A stretch of DNA of 43,119 bases, taken from contig JAHBMJ010000652.1 of assembly GCA_018398765.1 (NCBI GenBank), positions 1-43,119 on the forward strand. Direction: 5' to 3'. This stretch comes from Chromera velia (Eukaryota > Sar > Chromeraceae). Below are positions 1 through 12,800 of the stretch, piece after piece; the stretch's first letter is position 1; each line of letters opens with the position of its first letter. The translations under genes were made by a program, and so were the position numbers. The notes beneath the pieces are model-generated. The model was not told where the DNA came from. It saw only the letters and a program-made list of their open reading frames with translations, and did no database searches.

Positions 1-50
1 CAAATCAAATCAAATCAAATCAAATCAAATATAATCAAATCAAACATGGT
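1..50. repeat. (CAAAT)n microsatellite
   Basis: The window opens with about nine units of the pentanucleotide CAAAT, one of them changed to ATAAT. It probably continues beyond the left edge. The following ~220 bases are AT-rich with no recognisable gene. Confidence 0.9.
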
Positions 51-276
51 CACTAAACATATGTACTAATACCTAGACTAATACATATATTGTGTATGAA
101 ATGTCCTATTGCCAGTCTAGAGCCAAGAAGCCCACTAGCCCAGCCCTCTATCTCAGTTTCTATCCCATCTTCACTATAATAACACGAATCTTCTCATCAA
201 AAGAAAACATATGCTTTGCATTCTCTGTAATTGTTAGCTTCCCATCTACCTAGGCAAGACGCATCTGAGGAATGAA

Positions 277-751
277 CTACAACACCTTTCTGAACTTAAA
301 GTTAGCGGAGTGTGCGGCAATGGCTCCTTCATAAGAACCAATAAGCTGCTGCCCGCCTGCGAAGTACACAACTCCGTCTTTATAAAATGTATCCCATCCC
401 TCCTCCAAGGTTTTAGCTGCATCCTCGAGGAGAGTCTGCATGTCTTCTTTCTCGGATTCTCTCTCTTTCATCCTCGCTCTCAAAGGGTTCGTCCGAGGAA
501 CCCGCAAACTCATCCTTATCCTCCTCCTCATTTTCGATCTCCCCCCCTTCTTTCTTTCTACCCCCTTTCTTCTCAGGGACGTAAAATCTGATACCGCGGA
601 ACTGCACATTCTCTGTCTTGATTTCAACCCTCTCTGCCTCTGCCTCAGCTTGTGTGTAAATATGATATTCATCCTTCATAATCTTATTGTGCTTCTTGCA
701 CCTGTCTAGGTACTGGGTCACATTAGCAAGAATCCACTCACCTGAGTTGGA
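277..751 (-). pseudogene. Unrecognised reading frame with an internal frameshift
   Basis: On the minus strand an open frame begins near 751, without an obvious ATG. It reads through EWILANV and a segment rich in Glu and Lys. A second frame takes over in the GA-rich stretch around 430-480 and continues through DTFYKDGVVYFAGGQQLIG to a stop at 277. Both halves look protein-like (charged helix, then a compact hydrophobic/glycine segment), so they were probably once one protein. I do not recognise the family. It could be a gene fragment, part of a mobile element, or a gene with one indel. No introns were found that would join the halves. Confidence 0.3.
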
Positions 752-901
752 CTGAGGCTCCCTATGAATTGTAAAAACTTTTACAACATTAGTTTACATA
801 CATTACACATATACATATATACATTCTTGATGGACAGAATATAATGTATACATACATGTATAAACCACGCCTAGGTATACGTAGATATTACACCTATAGT
901 A

Positions 902-902
902 T

Positions 903-946
<44 letters not shown>

Positions 947-968
947 CGCACACACGCACACACGCACG

Positions 969-1001
<33 letters not shown>

Positions 1002-1180
1002 ACGCACACACACACGCACACGCACACGCACACACACTTACACTTACACTTACACACACACACTTACACACTTACACACACACACACACACACACGCACA
1101 CACACACACACACACATACACACACACACATGCATACACACATACATACACAGACACGCACGCACACACACACACACACA

Positions 1181-1211
<31 letters not shown>

Positions 1212-1232
1212 GCACGCACGCACGCACGCACA
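902..1232. repeat. (CA)n microsatellite, interrupted
   Basis: About 330 bases of CA dinucleotides are interrupted by CG, TA and TTA variants. It yields long spurious open frames of His-Thr on plus and Cys-Val on minus. Confidence 0.95.
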
Positions 1233-1241
1233 CGCTGTGGC

Positions 1242-1242
<1 letters not shown>

Positions 1243-1276
<34 letters not shown>
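1243..1276. repeat. (GA)n microsatellite
   Basis: An uninterrupted run of GA dinucleotides follows directly on the CA tract. Confidence 0.9.
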
Positions 1277-1277
<1 letters not shown>

Positions 1278-1329
1278 TCTGACAAAGAGCATGGTTTATT
1301 GAGGGAACCAGACAATAACGGAAGCGAGC

Positions 1330-1499
1330 CAAACAAGGAGAGCAGACAGAAGGCAGGAAGGAGGGAGGGAAGGAAGGGCGAAAGAAAAGAGGACAGAAAA
1401 AAAAGACCGACAGAAAGAAAAGGAAAGAAAAACAAAGAACTGAATGGATGAATAAATAGACGAACGAACGAACAAAGGAAGGAAGGAAGGAAGGAAGGA

Positions 1500-1542
<43 letters not shown>

Positions 1543-1570
1543 GAAGGAAGGAAGGAAGGAAGAGGGAAAG
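1330..1570. repeat. Purine tract with (GGAA)n and (GAAA)n
   Basis: The plus strand is almost purely purine. Its core at about 1478-1562 has GGAA units, then GAAA units, then GGAA again. The asymmetry continues more weakly to about 1990. No credible gene lies between 1280 and 1990. Confidence 0.85.
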
Positions 1571-1993
1571 ACCAAAAGACAAAACAACGGGACAAAAGGG
1601 CCCGAAACAGACGACGCGTCAGACAGACACACCCCCAGATACGTGCACACGCAGAGAGAGACATGGAGACACAACAGATAGATGAAGATCCATCGAAAGG
1701 AAACCTGTGGAGGGGGGAAGGAGACAGAGGCCCAAGAACACAAAAGAAGCGGCGACAGAGGGTTGGGGAGCGGGTGGGGGGGGAGAAAGGAAAATCGCAG
1801 GGAGATAAAGAACAAGTCAGTGCACTGAGAGACAGAGGCAGGAGTAAGTATTTTTGACGGACGACAAGGAGAAATAGTGACACCCACAGACTCGGAACCA
1901 AGAGAAACAGAGACAGACACCAACAGAAAGTTCTAGAGAACACAAGTCCGAGACAGACTCAGAGGCACGAACAGAGATGCAAGCGAAGACGGC

Positions 1994-2775
1994 CTACAGA
2001 TGAAATCGGGGAGAAGACGGATCCGCAAACACACACGATGTACTAGTGCGACACTTTATAGACCAATACAAATATGAGTGCAAAGGCAGAGTGAGACAGA
2101 CAAAAGCCGTCACAGGGAATTTCTTCCAATCGATCGGAGTGAAAAGTGCGTCTTTGTACATACTCTTTCGGACCCAGACTTTTCCCATGTCTGCAGGCGA
2201 CTCACGATCGGCCTCATCCTTCCTCCCGGCACTTCTAGTTTGTCTCGGTACACAAGACCGAGTTTTTCTCCTTCCTGGAAGGAATGCCGATTGGAAATAA
2301 ATCCAGGCGGGAAAGATCCATCCGTCTCCCTCTAGTGGTTTCACTTCGCTCCTTCTCTTTTGATTTCGCCTTCCTGTGACCTGCCTTCACTCACACATCC
2401 TCTCGCACCCCCACCCCCTCCACACGGATCCTCCAATCGGCATTCGGTTCGCTCACCCACCCACCAATCAATCCATCAACCACTGACGACCCGTCCGTCT
2501 CCTCTCCTTCCCTCAAGCAGTCAAAACAATCAATCCATCTTTCTCTTCCCCCGTGCTGGGAGAGAGTCCGTGTGAAGCTGCCAGGAGAGGCCCATCACCT
2601 TTGCACCCTGCAGGCCAAACCGGGCCGCAGTGATCACCCTCTTTCGCTCTTTGTAAAAAAGGCCCAGGGAAATGAAAGTGATCCAGGCCTGATTCATTAT
2701 CAGAAACGCAGGCATCACCAGGGGCAGGGGACGGGTGCACAGATACCGCCCGATGGAGTAGTAGTAGGGCACCAT
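1994..2775 (-). CDS. Small two-exon gene, predicted two-helix membrane protein
   Basis: Proposed CDS is complement(join(1994..2380,2599..2775)), giving 187 residues. Exon 1 starts at an ATG in good context (AGGATGG). It encodes a hydrophobic segment at about residues 18-40 (LPLVMPAFLIMNQAW then ITFISLGLF), followed by a basic patch. The 218-nt intron has donor GTGATG and acceptor GGCAG, phase 0 on both sides. Exon 2 is basic and ends with a second hydrophobic segment (FPVTAFVCLTLPLHSYLYW) and a short tail. The frame is also open upstream of the ATG back to a good acceptor at 2842 (pyrimidine tract then CTCAG), so a 5' exon may be missed. Size, basic loops and two helices would suit a mitochondrial inner-membrane subunit, but I do not recognise the family. 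Confidence 0.5.
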
Positions 2776-2841
2776 CCTGACCACTTTTGCTTCTTCTTTT
2801 AAGAACGGTCTTTCGACTTGTCTTCCGGAGAAAAAACTTAA

Positions 2842-3726
2842 CTGAGCAGAGACAGAAAGAAGAGACGAGGTGTCAGTCTGCACGTGGCAGTCTCGGACGG
2901 AGAGGAATACACTCTTAGGATGCAGGAAGGATTTTTTGCGTTCTCTACTCTCTCGATGCCACTGACAGCGACAGAAAATGCCCGATGAGAAAGGAGGATG
3001 GACAGGAGACGAGAGTTCAAAAGAGCCGAACGCGATATACACACGTACCCCGACTTTCTGTTCCTTTTAGATAAGATGAAATCAGCTGCCGCGAAAGGGG
3101 TACTCAAGAAAAACGGAGGCGCTGGAGAGCCAAGGCACGAACGTGTAACAGTCGCTGCATGTACGTGAAATGGAAGCTGAGGTGAGATATGGTGAGATGC
3201 AGTCAAGGTTTCAGACTTAATTGTGACGTGATCCCAGAAATCCCAGAGGCGGAGAGCTTTTCGGGGGTCAGACTGCATGCGTGGTCTGCAGACTTTGGGC
3301 GGTGGACCGCGATCCGCGGCGCCGCGCAGTTTAAGTTTTGCATGATCAATCGATCGCGATCGACCTCGCGCCGCGCGCCACTGCATGCGGCGCCAGGGCC
3401 AACGCTTAGCTCGGAGTGATCGTCGCGAGGAGACTGCATGCGTGGACTAAAAATCATGCACGACTGAAAAAGATGATCGAGGCTTTAAGGTACGTGAAGG
3501 TCCCCATGCAGTGAGGAATCGAATCACCGAGAATTTGGGATGGTTGAATCCCTAGATGAAGATAAGCGCACAGTGATCCGCGATGTGGTTGTCTTCTGAG
3601 GCAGTGACAAATCGACAGTCGTAGCAGAAGTTCAGCAGGGAAATTGGAAACCTAGGTTGAGGGAATGTCAGAGCGACTCGACGCCAAAATTTGCCCTAAC
3701 ACCTGAACTGACATTTCAAGTCTTCA
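2842..3726. other. Intergenic or 5' region with palindromes
   Basis: No convincing coding segment. It contains the perfect 14-base palindrome TCGATCGCGATCGA at 3350-3363, GC-rich palindromic neighbours (CCGCGGCGCCGCG type) and several GCATGC sites. A possible donor GTACGTGTG on the minus strand near 3049 could belong to an upstream exon of the 1994-2775 gene, but its phase does not fit. Confidence 0.4.
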
Positions 3727-6700
3727 ATGGAAGTCTCTGTCTTGCAGGAAGACGAGCATTTTTCCCAAGAGACGAAGGAAAAGGCAAGGGGGAAGGGGGA
3801 GGCCCTGTGGAGTTCTTTCACTGAGCTCCTTCACGAGACGACGCGCGAACATGCGTCTCCGATTGTGGAGTCAGGGCTGCTTCTGCCGTCTACCTTGCAA
3901 GACAAGCAGGGACGGATCCTCAGAGAGAATCCGTCGGGTGTCTCCTTTTCGATGCCCCAAAGACAGTCGCGAGGGGCATACGGGGATTCGACTTTCCGTG
4001 TGCCTGCTGAAAGTCTGCTGCAAAGAGACGCGGGGGTGTTCTTCTGGAGGTCCAATGTTCTCAACCCCGGCTCGCCCTCCGCGGTTCGATTTGTGGATTT
4101 GCTCATCGTTCCTCTTTGCACCCCACTTGTGGGCCACCTCAATGCATTCCAGATCGATGTCAACGGGCAACATGGCCCCTTTTTGAAGAAGAAGTCAAGG
4201 GAGGATGGGCGGTTCGAATTCCTCGTTGAGCTATCAGGGAAAGCCGAACCGCGGCTGGAGGTGTGCGTTCACGCATGCTTCGAGGTTCCCGTTTCCAGAG
4301 ACAACCTCTACACAGAGACACCGCAACTTTCTGTTGGGGATCTCCCAACTCACTGGCACAGGAATGACGGTGGATCGAGGTGAGTAACCTCTCCCCCGCA
4401 TTCTCATACATCCTACTTTTTCGTTGGACCTTTCTAAAGTCTTCCGCGTGGATTGGCTCCACTGTACAGTTTAGCCCCCTTTTTTGTTTTCTGCGTTGCC
4501 TTGTGTGCTCTTCAGGGTAAACACGGTCATCATCGTAGACAGTGTGTACAACAACGGAGGTGGCGGCTTAGTTTCTCTCCAAGACTTCGCAGACATTTTG
4601 CGAGAGTGTGCGGAGAGAGTCCGAGACCTTCCCTGGCTTCAGGAAGTGATTCCGAAAGGCTTCGAATGTCTCCTCCAGTCTGTGGACTCGGTTTTGGGCT
4701 CAGGCCTGCCAGAGACGGGGAGCGTTCGCTTCCAGAGAAACTGGGGGGAGATAGAACACGCCGCCTTCATCGCCCTTTACGGGGTCCAAGAGGACAAGTT
4801 GAGGCTTGAAGTCGTGGGACTGGATAGACCAGCCAACCGTGGGGGGGGGGTTCTGGCCTTCGAGTTCCCTGAATCACTCCCGTCTCCTCAGATCCTGGAC
4901 TGTGGAGAGGTGCCTGCAGCATCGCTGGGCCTCGTGATGCGGCTGGCTGCTGAGGTGCGAAGCATGGACGACCAGAAGCAGCACGACTCGAAGGAAAGTA
5001 AGAGAAGGGGGCCTCATGCTTTGGCAGAAAGTCTGAAGGCAGTCGTGAACAGCCAGATCGACTTGGTTAAGAAAGCAGAAGAGCATTTATGGTCCGATAA
5101 AGCACTCATGGAGGGGCTCCACGCGGAGTTCCAAAAAGGAGTCCACAGCAGAGCGAAGACTCTGGACGCTCTAGAACTGCCCCAAAAGCTCACCGACTGG
5201 CCTCTTGTGTGTGTGGCCCTCTTGCTGTGCGTCTCTGATTGCGACGGGCCCCCTGAAGACTTTCTGTTGGAGGTTTTGCTCGGGATTGATCTGTATCTCG
5301 CGAATTTCCTCGTAGATACATTGACACATCCGCCGTCGAGGTCTGAAATCTGCCGCGTCATGTGTGTGCTGCAGTCTGCAGCCAGACGGGCATCCTTCCT
5401 GCAAAGCCAGCACTTGCTCAGAAAGCCTTCGGGAGAGGTGGTGGGGGAGAAGATGGGAGAACTGAGAGGGCGGTTGAACAAAGCAAGGGAGCGGGTGGCA
5501 AAGGAGGAGTGCGGGAGGGTAACTCTTTCGAACGCGGACTTATGCAGAGAGGCAGCTCTGCAAAGGTTTGACCCCCTCATCCCGCAGTCGGTTCTTCCGC
5601 CCCCTCTAGAGAGCGAACTCAGAGAACTCACTACGCCTTCTCTTGAAGAACGGAAGAAGACAGCAACGAACAACATGGGATCTCACTACTGCCCACTGGA
5701 GTCGAAATTCTCGGATCCACCTGTGTTCTTTCCTCTCCCTTCGCTACCAGCCCATCCGTTGGGTCCCTTGCAGAAAGCAGACAACGCCAGCTACCTTCTG
5801 CAGCTGCGTGCAGTCGATGGGAGTCTCTTCGACATGGTGCAGTCCTTGAACAGGGGTGGAAAGGATCTGTTGCGTCAACTGTGTTTGCATTTCACGCAAC
5901 CTGAAATGTTCTTGAGGCACCTCGACTCAGTGATGAAGAAGTACAACGAGTTGCTGGAATCCTTTATCGAGAGTCCCGCTGCCCGAGCCCTCCCACACGC
6001 AGAGCTGCGTAGCCGCGAGATTCTTGCCACCTGGGCCGCGTGGAGTGTCGCTCACGCCACGGTCTGCCAAATGACAGAGCTGGGCCCAGGTTCTGCCACA
6101 ATCGGCCCTCCTTTCTCCTCTGAGGTTCTATGGCGACTCAGTGTGGGGACGAAGGAGGCTGAGGACGCCCTCAAGGAGATCAGGGCCTACGTGAAAAGGC
6201 AAAGCGGGAACCCACCCATTTTTGACTTGAGCGACTTGAAGGCCACGATCTTTCTGGCGGACGAAATCTCCGCTCATCACACGCACATTCAGAACCTCTT
6301 GGCAGAGGAGAGAAAGAGGGAAAGAAGACGGAGAGCGGCACAATGGGCGGAGATTCAGAGGAAAAAGGCGGAGTTAGAAAGCCTCCGTGAAGAACTCCGA
6401 AATGCCCAAAAAAGGGAACAGGAATGTCACCGGAAAGTTTCCCACCTCCGGAGTCAGTCTAGGTCGTACAACGATTCTTCCCTTCGCATAGCCAAGCAAG
6501 ATCTCTCTTATGCGCAAAATGAAGTGCAGAACGTCGAACGGCAGGTTAGGTCGACCAACGAGTCCTTTCCGCGGACGATCTTCCACCTGCTGCCAAAGGC
6601 AGACGCAGACGCTCTCCGTGCGCTCTTCTTTCTCTTCCTGCCGCAGCCCCTCACCGTGCTTGCACGACTCTCAGTCGCTGCACAGCAGGCGTTGCTTCCT

Positions 6701-6807
6701 CGCCCATCCTCTCCCCACGTACCAGAAGAGCATTTCAAAAAAGTCCGGCGGGAGATAGTCGTAGAGGGTCTTCGATTTGATTGGAAACAACACTACAATG
6801 CGCACAG
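3727..6807 (+). CDS. DUF3638 gene, exons 1-2 (N-terminal part)
   Basis: Exon 1 (3727 or 3748 to 4379) ends TCG-AG before GTGAGTAAC. The 136-nt intron ends CTCTTCAG at 4515. Exon 2 (4516-6807) resumes with G to give SRVNTVIIVDSVYNNGGGG, a clean phase-2 junction, and runs 2,292 nt without interruption. The start of this part corresponds in position to the DUF6606-type N-terminus of fungal relatives. Near the end of exon 2 (about 6300-6560) lies a strongly charged coiled coil, from LLAEERKRERRRRAA to the stretch around NEVQNVERQVRST. The donor is CACAG|GTGGGC. No frame lesion occurs in this part, unlike the downstream half. Confidence 0.75.
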
Positions 6808-9800
6808 GTGGGCGTGGGGCGTTTGTGGTGAAGTGCTGCAGATGCAGAGTGGTTTTGTATTGCTCAAAAGCTGGTTGTTGCCTTCCTATCCGATGTATTA
6901 ATTTCTTTTTCCGTTGCGCCCGTGTGGGTAAAAGCCGGCGTGGAAACTAGGCTTCCTTCTTTCTCCTCTGCCATCAAGTTGCCTGCATATGAATGCACAG
7001 TGAGAAGCAAGACGGGTTAGCGTCCCTCCTCGATCCCTGGTCTACCCTTTTTTTGATTGTGTGCAGAGGCGAATGGGGTCAGGAGTCCCCCGAAGTGGGT
7101 GAACAGGTTTTGGAATTGCGGTCAGACACTCCCGCCATCCCAAAGCACTGGGGACCGAAGACAATCGACGAGATCACGCAGGACACGGAGTGTGAGTTCT
7201 ACTGCGTCCTGAAGATCGAACAGTGAATTGCAGCTCGGCTGGAGAGGGGGGCTCTTCCGCTTGCACGACATTTGCGAGGGATCTTATTTTGATCCCTTCA
7301 GGGTAGTCCTCACACCGACCAAACCTGATGTACGCCTCACTGAGGCCGTCAGCGTTGTCGATGATTTCTTCTCGGAGCCGCTCCCCCCCTTGTGGGGGCT
7401 TCAACCGACAGAGGACGGGGTCGTCGATCCATCAGCGGAGTTATGGGGACTGCTGAAGGAGTTTGGAACGATGAGAACTCGTCCAAAGAGGGAGCGCGGG
7501 AACCTGCCCGTCTCCCGACAGGATGTGCGCCCCTCGTGGCTCTCCAAGGACGCCTGGCAGTCCCTGGGCCTGCTGCGTTCGTACGGCATGACGCAGATTG
7601 GGAACGTTTGTTCAGCTCTTCGAGAGAGGATGCTGCCATTTGAACATCCTTGCAATGTGAAGAATCCTTGCAATGTGCTGAAACGGCAGTGACTTTTTCA
7701 AATTGCTGTACTGAATGAAGGTGGAGTCCGACAGGAGAGTCATCCCTCTGTACGGCAATTAAGGAACAGAGATCATCTCTCTCATGCAAGATTCCCACAT
7801 TCACTGTCACTGGAAGCTCAATTTTTTGCATTTTTGCGCGTCTTCCGCCCTGCCTTTTTCAGACATTTTTACCGATTTCTCTGTATTCCCTCGATTTCTG
7901 CAGACTCTGATTCGACAGGCTCTGACGCAGTGCGGGCCCCATCGATAGCAGCTGCAAGTCTGAAGAAGCGGGTGAGGCAAGGCTCCGATGGCGGCATGCT
8001 CTAGTGCCCCCAGACGTTCGGGGCAGCCGCCCCCCCCATCAGAGGGTCCTGCAAAAAGAACTCATGGAGTTGGCAGACACCCTGCGTGAGCAGATGCGCA
8101 GACACCGCGTGATGCCTTGGCTGTGCGAGCTCGCGGCTTTTCTCTGCGGGCACGACCCGAAGCTGTACTCTCCCTTGGTGGACGTTCTGACTGAGAGTTT
8201 CACGAAGTGGGCGGAGAGAAAGAGAGAGGAGGTCCAGCAGCTTGGCACCACGTCGCGCTCTTCGCACGCCGGGAGTGGGGACAGCTCGTACAAGAAGCTG
8301 TGGCACGAGCAGCGTGCTTTACAGGCACAGGAAGCTCTTTTCCGCGGCTACGCGGTGTTGTGCCGATTCGATGGACCGCTGAGTCCTGCGGTTGTCGGAG
8401 AGATGTGTGCCAACTTTGCGATTGTGCACTGCCGCGTGCAGACGTGTGTCGACACCGACGACTTCAGACTCTTGCAGCACGTGTACACGTGGTGTGTGGA
8501 GATCTTCACCAGACGGTTACGGGATTTGAAGGCGGTAATGTCTGATGCCGCACTCACGCAAGCGATCCTGGTCGTTTTGGGGGGGTCGACAGTGGGCGAA
8601 GACGTACAGCAGTCCCTTCGATGGACTCGTTCCGGCTGCATTTACGAGGCTGTGGGAGGAGGGAGGCTCTTCTCGCTGAACCTCGCGACGGGGTGTGTTC
8701 TGTGCGACGGTGAACCTCCCTCCTCGCTCCCGGCATCTGTGCTGTTGCACAAGAAGTTCCAGCGCACTTTCGGGGAAAGAAACTTCGAGATCACCAAGAA
8801 TGACAGGGGGGAGATGGAGACCACGATGCCAAGTGAGGGTCGGCACTACAGATTCCTCTGTCGGAATGCGAATCTTCGGATATGAGAAATTGAGATTCTG
8901 CCGGTAAGTTCGTTATGTCTTTTTTTCTGTATGATTGACAAGAGAGAGGACATCATCTAAATTGTCGAGTGACTTTTCCTCCAGCTTGCCACCTGTCGGG
9001 CATGCGGCATGCATGGGCTTGTCTCTCGATGCGAGGAACTCATCGGCTGAATTTCTGTGCGTCTTCCTGGATTGCATTCATTCTCAGTTCGAATCTTCTG
9101 CTGTGCGAATCATGCTTCGAATTCTCTTTCAGTAACCGCGTTCTCGTTTTTGCGTGTTTGCATGCATGACGGTACACGCGTTGAGCTGGAGCTCCTGGAT
9201 CACGATTCTCAGTGGTCAAAGTCTCTTCCGATCCGTTTGCGCACATTGTGCAGCCGCTGGTTGAGCGTGGGGGAGGGGGTCATCGTGGCCAGACTCCCCA
9301 ACTTCCTGGAAAGGCAGCCGCACCATGTGCTTGCCAAACTGGAGGGGGGTGGGGATCGCTGGGTGTGTGTCGACATTCCAAGGCAAGGGCGGGATGCAGA
9401 TCGCAGGTGGGAGGACCTCGCAAACGCTGCATGGCGGGGGTTGTTCGATCGTCATGTGAGCCTCGGACACGGATCCTCTGAGGAGAACAGCAAGGTCCTG
9501 CAGGTGCTGCGAAAATTCGAGACACCTAAATACATCAGCTGGCTTGGAGCTTCTGAGGGAGCAGAGGGAGAGCTGGGAAAAGTCGGAGAGGGTAGAGGCA
9601 AAGCGAGTTGAGGTGAACTTGCCGCCCCTGGTGGTGTTTCTCTCGCAGAGATTGCGTGCTGGTCTCCAGCGAGCCTCTGCTGAGAGACAGAAGGTCGAGC
9701 GGCTGCTTCTCAACTGCCTGCTCCCTGCAGAGGGGCCCCTGGACTCCTCTGGTGAGAATCTGATCGCCTTCAGTTTCCTCCAGCTGGCAGGTTTGCGGGC

Positions 9801-12800
9801 CCGGCCACGGCCCCTTGATTTCCTTCGCTCCTCTTTTGACAAAACAACTTTGACAGACCTGAATCCCTTTCTCTCGGAGGAAGAGGTTGAAATGGTATGG
9901 CGGGGGTGCATCAAGTGGATGCGGCTGTGCTCTCTTGAAGACAAGCATCGCCGTCTGATCTTCCTTTGTGAGGCAGGAGACGGTGCAAGGGTCACGGATG
10001 AGTTGAACTGCATGCGAGAGTGGGACCCCGAGGTCTACCCGTACTGGCTTGCGTTCGAGGTCCAGCAGGCCATAATGATCCGACCAAAACAGGCACGGGT
10101 CGCGAAGACGCTCATTGAGACGCCCGGGGCAATCACTCAATTGAACATGGGTGAGGGAAAAACGCGGGTGATCCTGCCCATGCTCTTGCTTCACTTCACA
10201 GCAGAACGCTCCCACCTTGTCCGAGCACATTTTCTGCCTTCTCTCCTCCCCGAAGCTTGGAGGTTCTTCCAAGAGACCCTCCAGGCTTCCCCCACATTCC
10301 TGATGCCTTTCTTTCAGCTTCCTTATTTCAGACAGCTGGAGATTCCGCACACGTTCTGGTCAACAGTCAGACAGACACTCGAAGACTGTGTCAGCTCTGG
10401 TGGCTGTCTCTTCGTGACACCGGAGCACCGGCTCTCGCTCCAACTGAAACACGTAGAGGCAGGTCTGCGTAGTGGAGAAGAGAGCGAGGCTACCTCAAAG
10501 TTCCTGGGGTCCCTTCTCGATTCTTTTCTCGAGTCAGATCGGGTGATTGACCTCCTCGATGAAAGTGACGCGATTCTTCATCACAAGTACCAATTGGTGT
10601 ACGCGTGCGGGTTGCAGATGCCACTTCCAGAAGGGAGGCAACGGTGGGTGGCTGCACAGGCTATCTTCCGGGTGCTGGGCGACCTTACCCGGCATCGACG
10701 TGTAAAAGACGTTCTCGAACGGGACGAGATGTCTTCACTCAATCAGAGCTTTGCACGGGCGTCAGGTACAGGGGGCTTGGTGGGGTCCAGCATCGTTCGG
10801 AATCCGCCCAAGTATCCAGGATCCTTTTTCTTCTTCCTTCTCAACCCAATTGATCTCCCAGCCTTCGAACAAAATGCATCCGAGCTTCGCCGAGAAATTT
10901 TCAAAGCGATCATTGACGACCCCCCCTATGAGTTGAAGTGGTTGAGGGTCCTGCATGGAGGACTTAGTCTAGACGAATATCACCGTGCACTTCTCACGGG
11001 GTTTGTGATAAGCCCCGACCAGTCGTCGCTGACGAACCTGCCCCCCAGCTGATATGGTGGTTCTCAAATCCACAAGGCCTTCCTTCTGGCCCTTCGTGGC
11101 TTTTTGTCCTTTGACTGCCTGTTTCACACCCTCACCAAGCGACCAGCAGTCGATTTCGGTCTCCGGGTCAAAGTGCCGAGGGGCTGCGCCCTGACGCGCA
11201 TGGCCGTTCCCTTCCGAGCCGCAGACACTCCGGCAGACAGAGCAGAGTTCAAGAACCCAGACTCCTCTATCTGCATGACTATTCTCGCTTATCTTCAAGC
11301 AGGTCTGAAAAGAGACCAGGTCAAGGAGGCGCTAGGGGCCCTTGCCAAAATGGGCCCTGAAGGTCAGCGGGACGTCTACGAAGAGTGGGTCAGGCCTTTG
11401 AGAAACGTGGCAGAGTGTGAAGGGGGTGATCAGGCGCTTAAGACTCTCGGTATCGGTCTCCGGGAGTATCATTCGATCGACGCCCATGACAAGATTGACT
11501 TGACAAATCGGACGCAGATAGAGGTTTTGCACAGGGCTTTCGCATTCAATCAGAGTGCAATAGGTTTCTTCCTTGCACACTGTGTCTTTCCCAGAGACAC
11601 CAACCAACTTCCCGACAGCATCGTTGCCAGTCCGTGGCACCTAGCCAACGCGCGGACGCGAGGCTTTTCCGGTACCGCGGACGGTCATCTTCTTTTTCCT
11701 CTTCAAGTTCGACAGGTCCTGGAGGCAACAGATGGGCTCATGCTTTCTCTCCTGCTCAGGAAATGTGTCGGTGGAGATGGAGGGCGCCACACTGTCAGGC
11801 GACAGTGGCCCTTCCCAGTTGGCTGCCCTTCTCGCCTGTCTGCGACATTTTCAATGGGATGTCGAGTCCGAGCCCTGCCTTGCACTAATTGACGCAGGGG
11901 GGTTGCTGGGAGGAGTTTCTGTGCAGGAGTTTGCGGGAGAGGTCGCTTCTTGGCTCGAGGAGGAGCAGAGGGGTGATCTAGTCCTGAGGTCAATATCTGC
12001 AGTCCGCGGGGTTCGGTTCTTTGACAAATCTCGGGGAGGGTGGCAGGTACTTCACCTCGACAGTCGGATCATGCGTGACCGACACAAGGCAGCATTGCGC
12101 GACAGCGAGTGTTTCGCCATTTTTGATCAGGCCAGGTGCAGGGGGGCCGACCTGAAATTGGGTCCCGACACCTGTGCCTTGCTGACACTGGGACCGGGGC
12201 TCCAGAAGGAGGACCTGATGCAGAGTGCAGGGCGTCTGAGGGAGCTGTCAAGAGGGCAAAGCATACGGCTTGTGGCACCCTCCAATGTGTATAGAGAGCT
12301 GAAGAACTTTGCTGAGCGACGGGCATGTCGATATGTGGATGTGGAAGCAGTCCTGCAGTGGGCCGTCGACAACACCATCCGGGCACGACCCAAGGGTGTC
12401 GAGGAGTGGGCGTGGCAGGGGGCCTACCACGAGACAACGTCAGTGTCTCGAGGGACAGAGACCGACCACAAGGTTGCGGCTCCATTGCGGGCGGTCAGTG
12501 AAGACTGCAGCCTGGAAAAGTGGTACGGGGGCTCAAATGCTCTTCTTACACGCGCAGATCGAGCGCGTGCAAAGGTGGAAGGCCTCACGCAGCGCCTTGA
12601 AGCACAGAAGGAGCGTTTGGTAGGCCCTGCGGTGTTGGCGGGGGGGAAGAAGGGTGGGAGGTTGCGAGAAATGCTTGATCGTGTTTCGAAGTATGGAGAG
12701 GATTTCAAAGTGCGGACCAGTGGTGCAGGGGACGATCAGGTGGAGCGTGAGCTAGAGGAGGAGCTTGAAGAAGAAGTGGAAGAGGAGAAGGTTGTGGGGA

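Noticed and set aside
844-1302. Long open frames of His-Thr or Cys-Val
   Set aside because: Pure translation of the CA/GA microsatellites; no start context, no splice sites and no complexity.
11005-11076. In-frame TGA in conserved DUF3638 sequence as a sign of a reassigned stop codon or selenocysteine
   Set aside because: A phase-0 intron (GTGATAAG to CACAAG, 72 nt) removes it. Other breaks involve TAG and TAA, and TGG is used freely for Trp.
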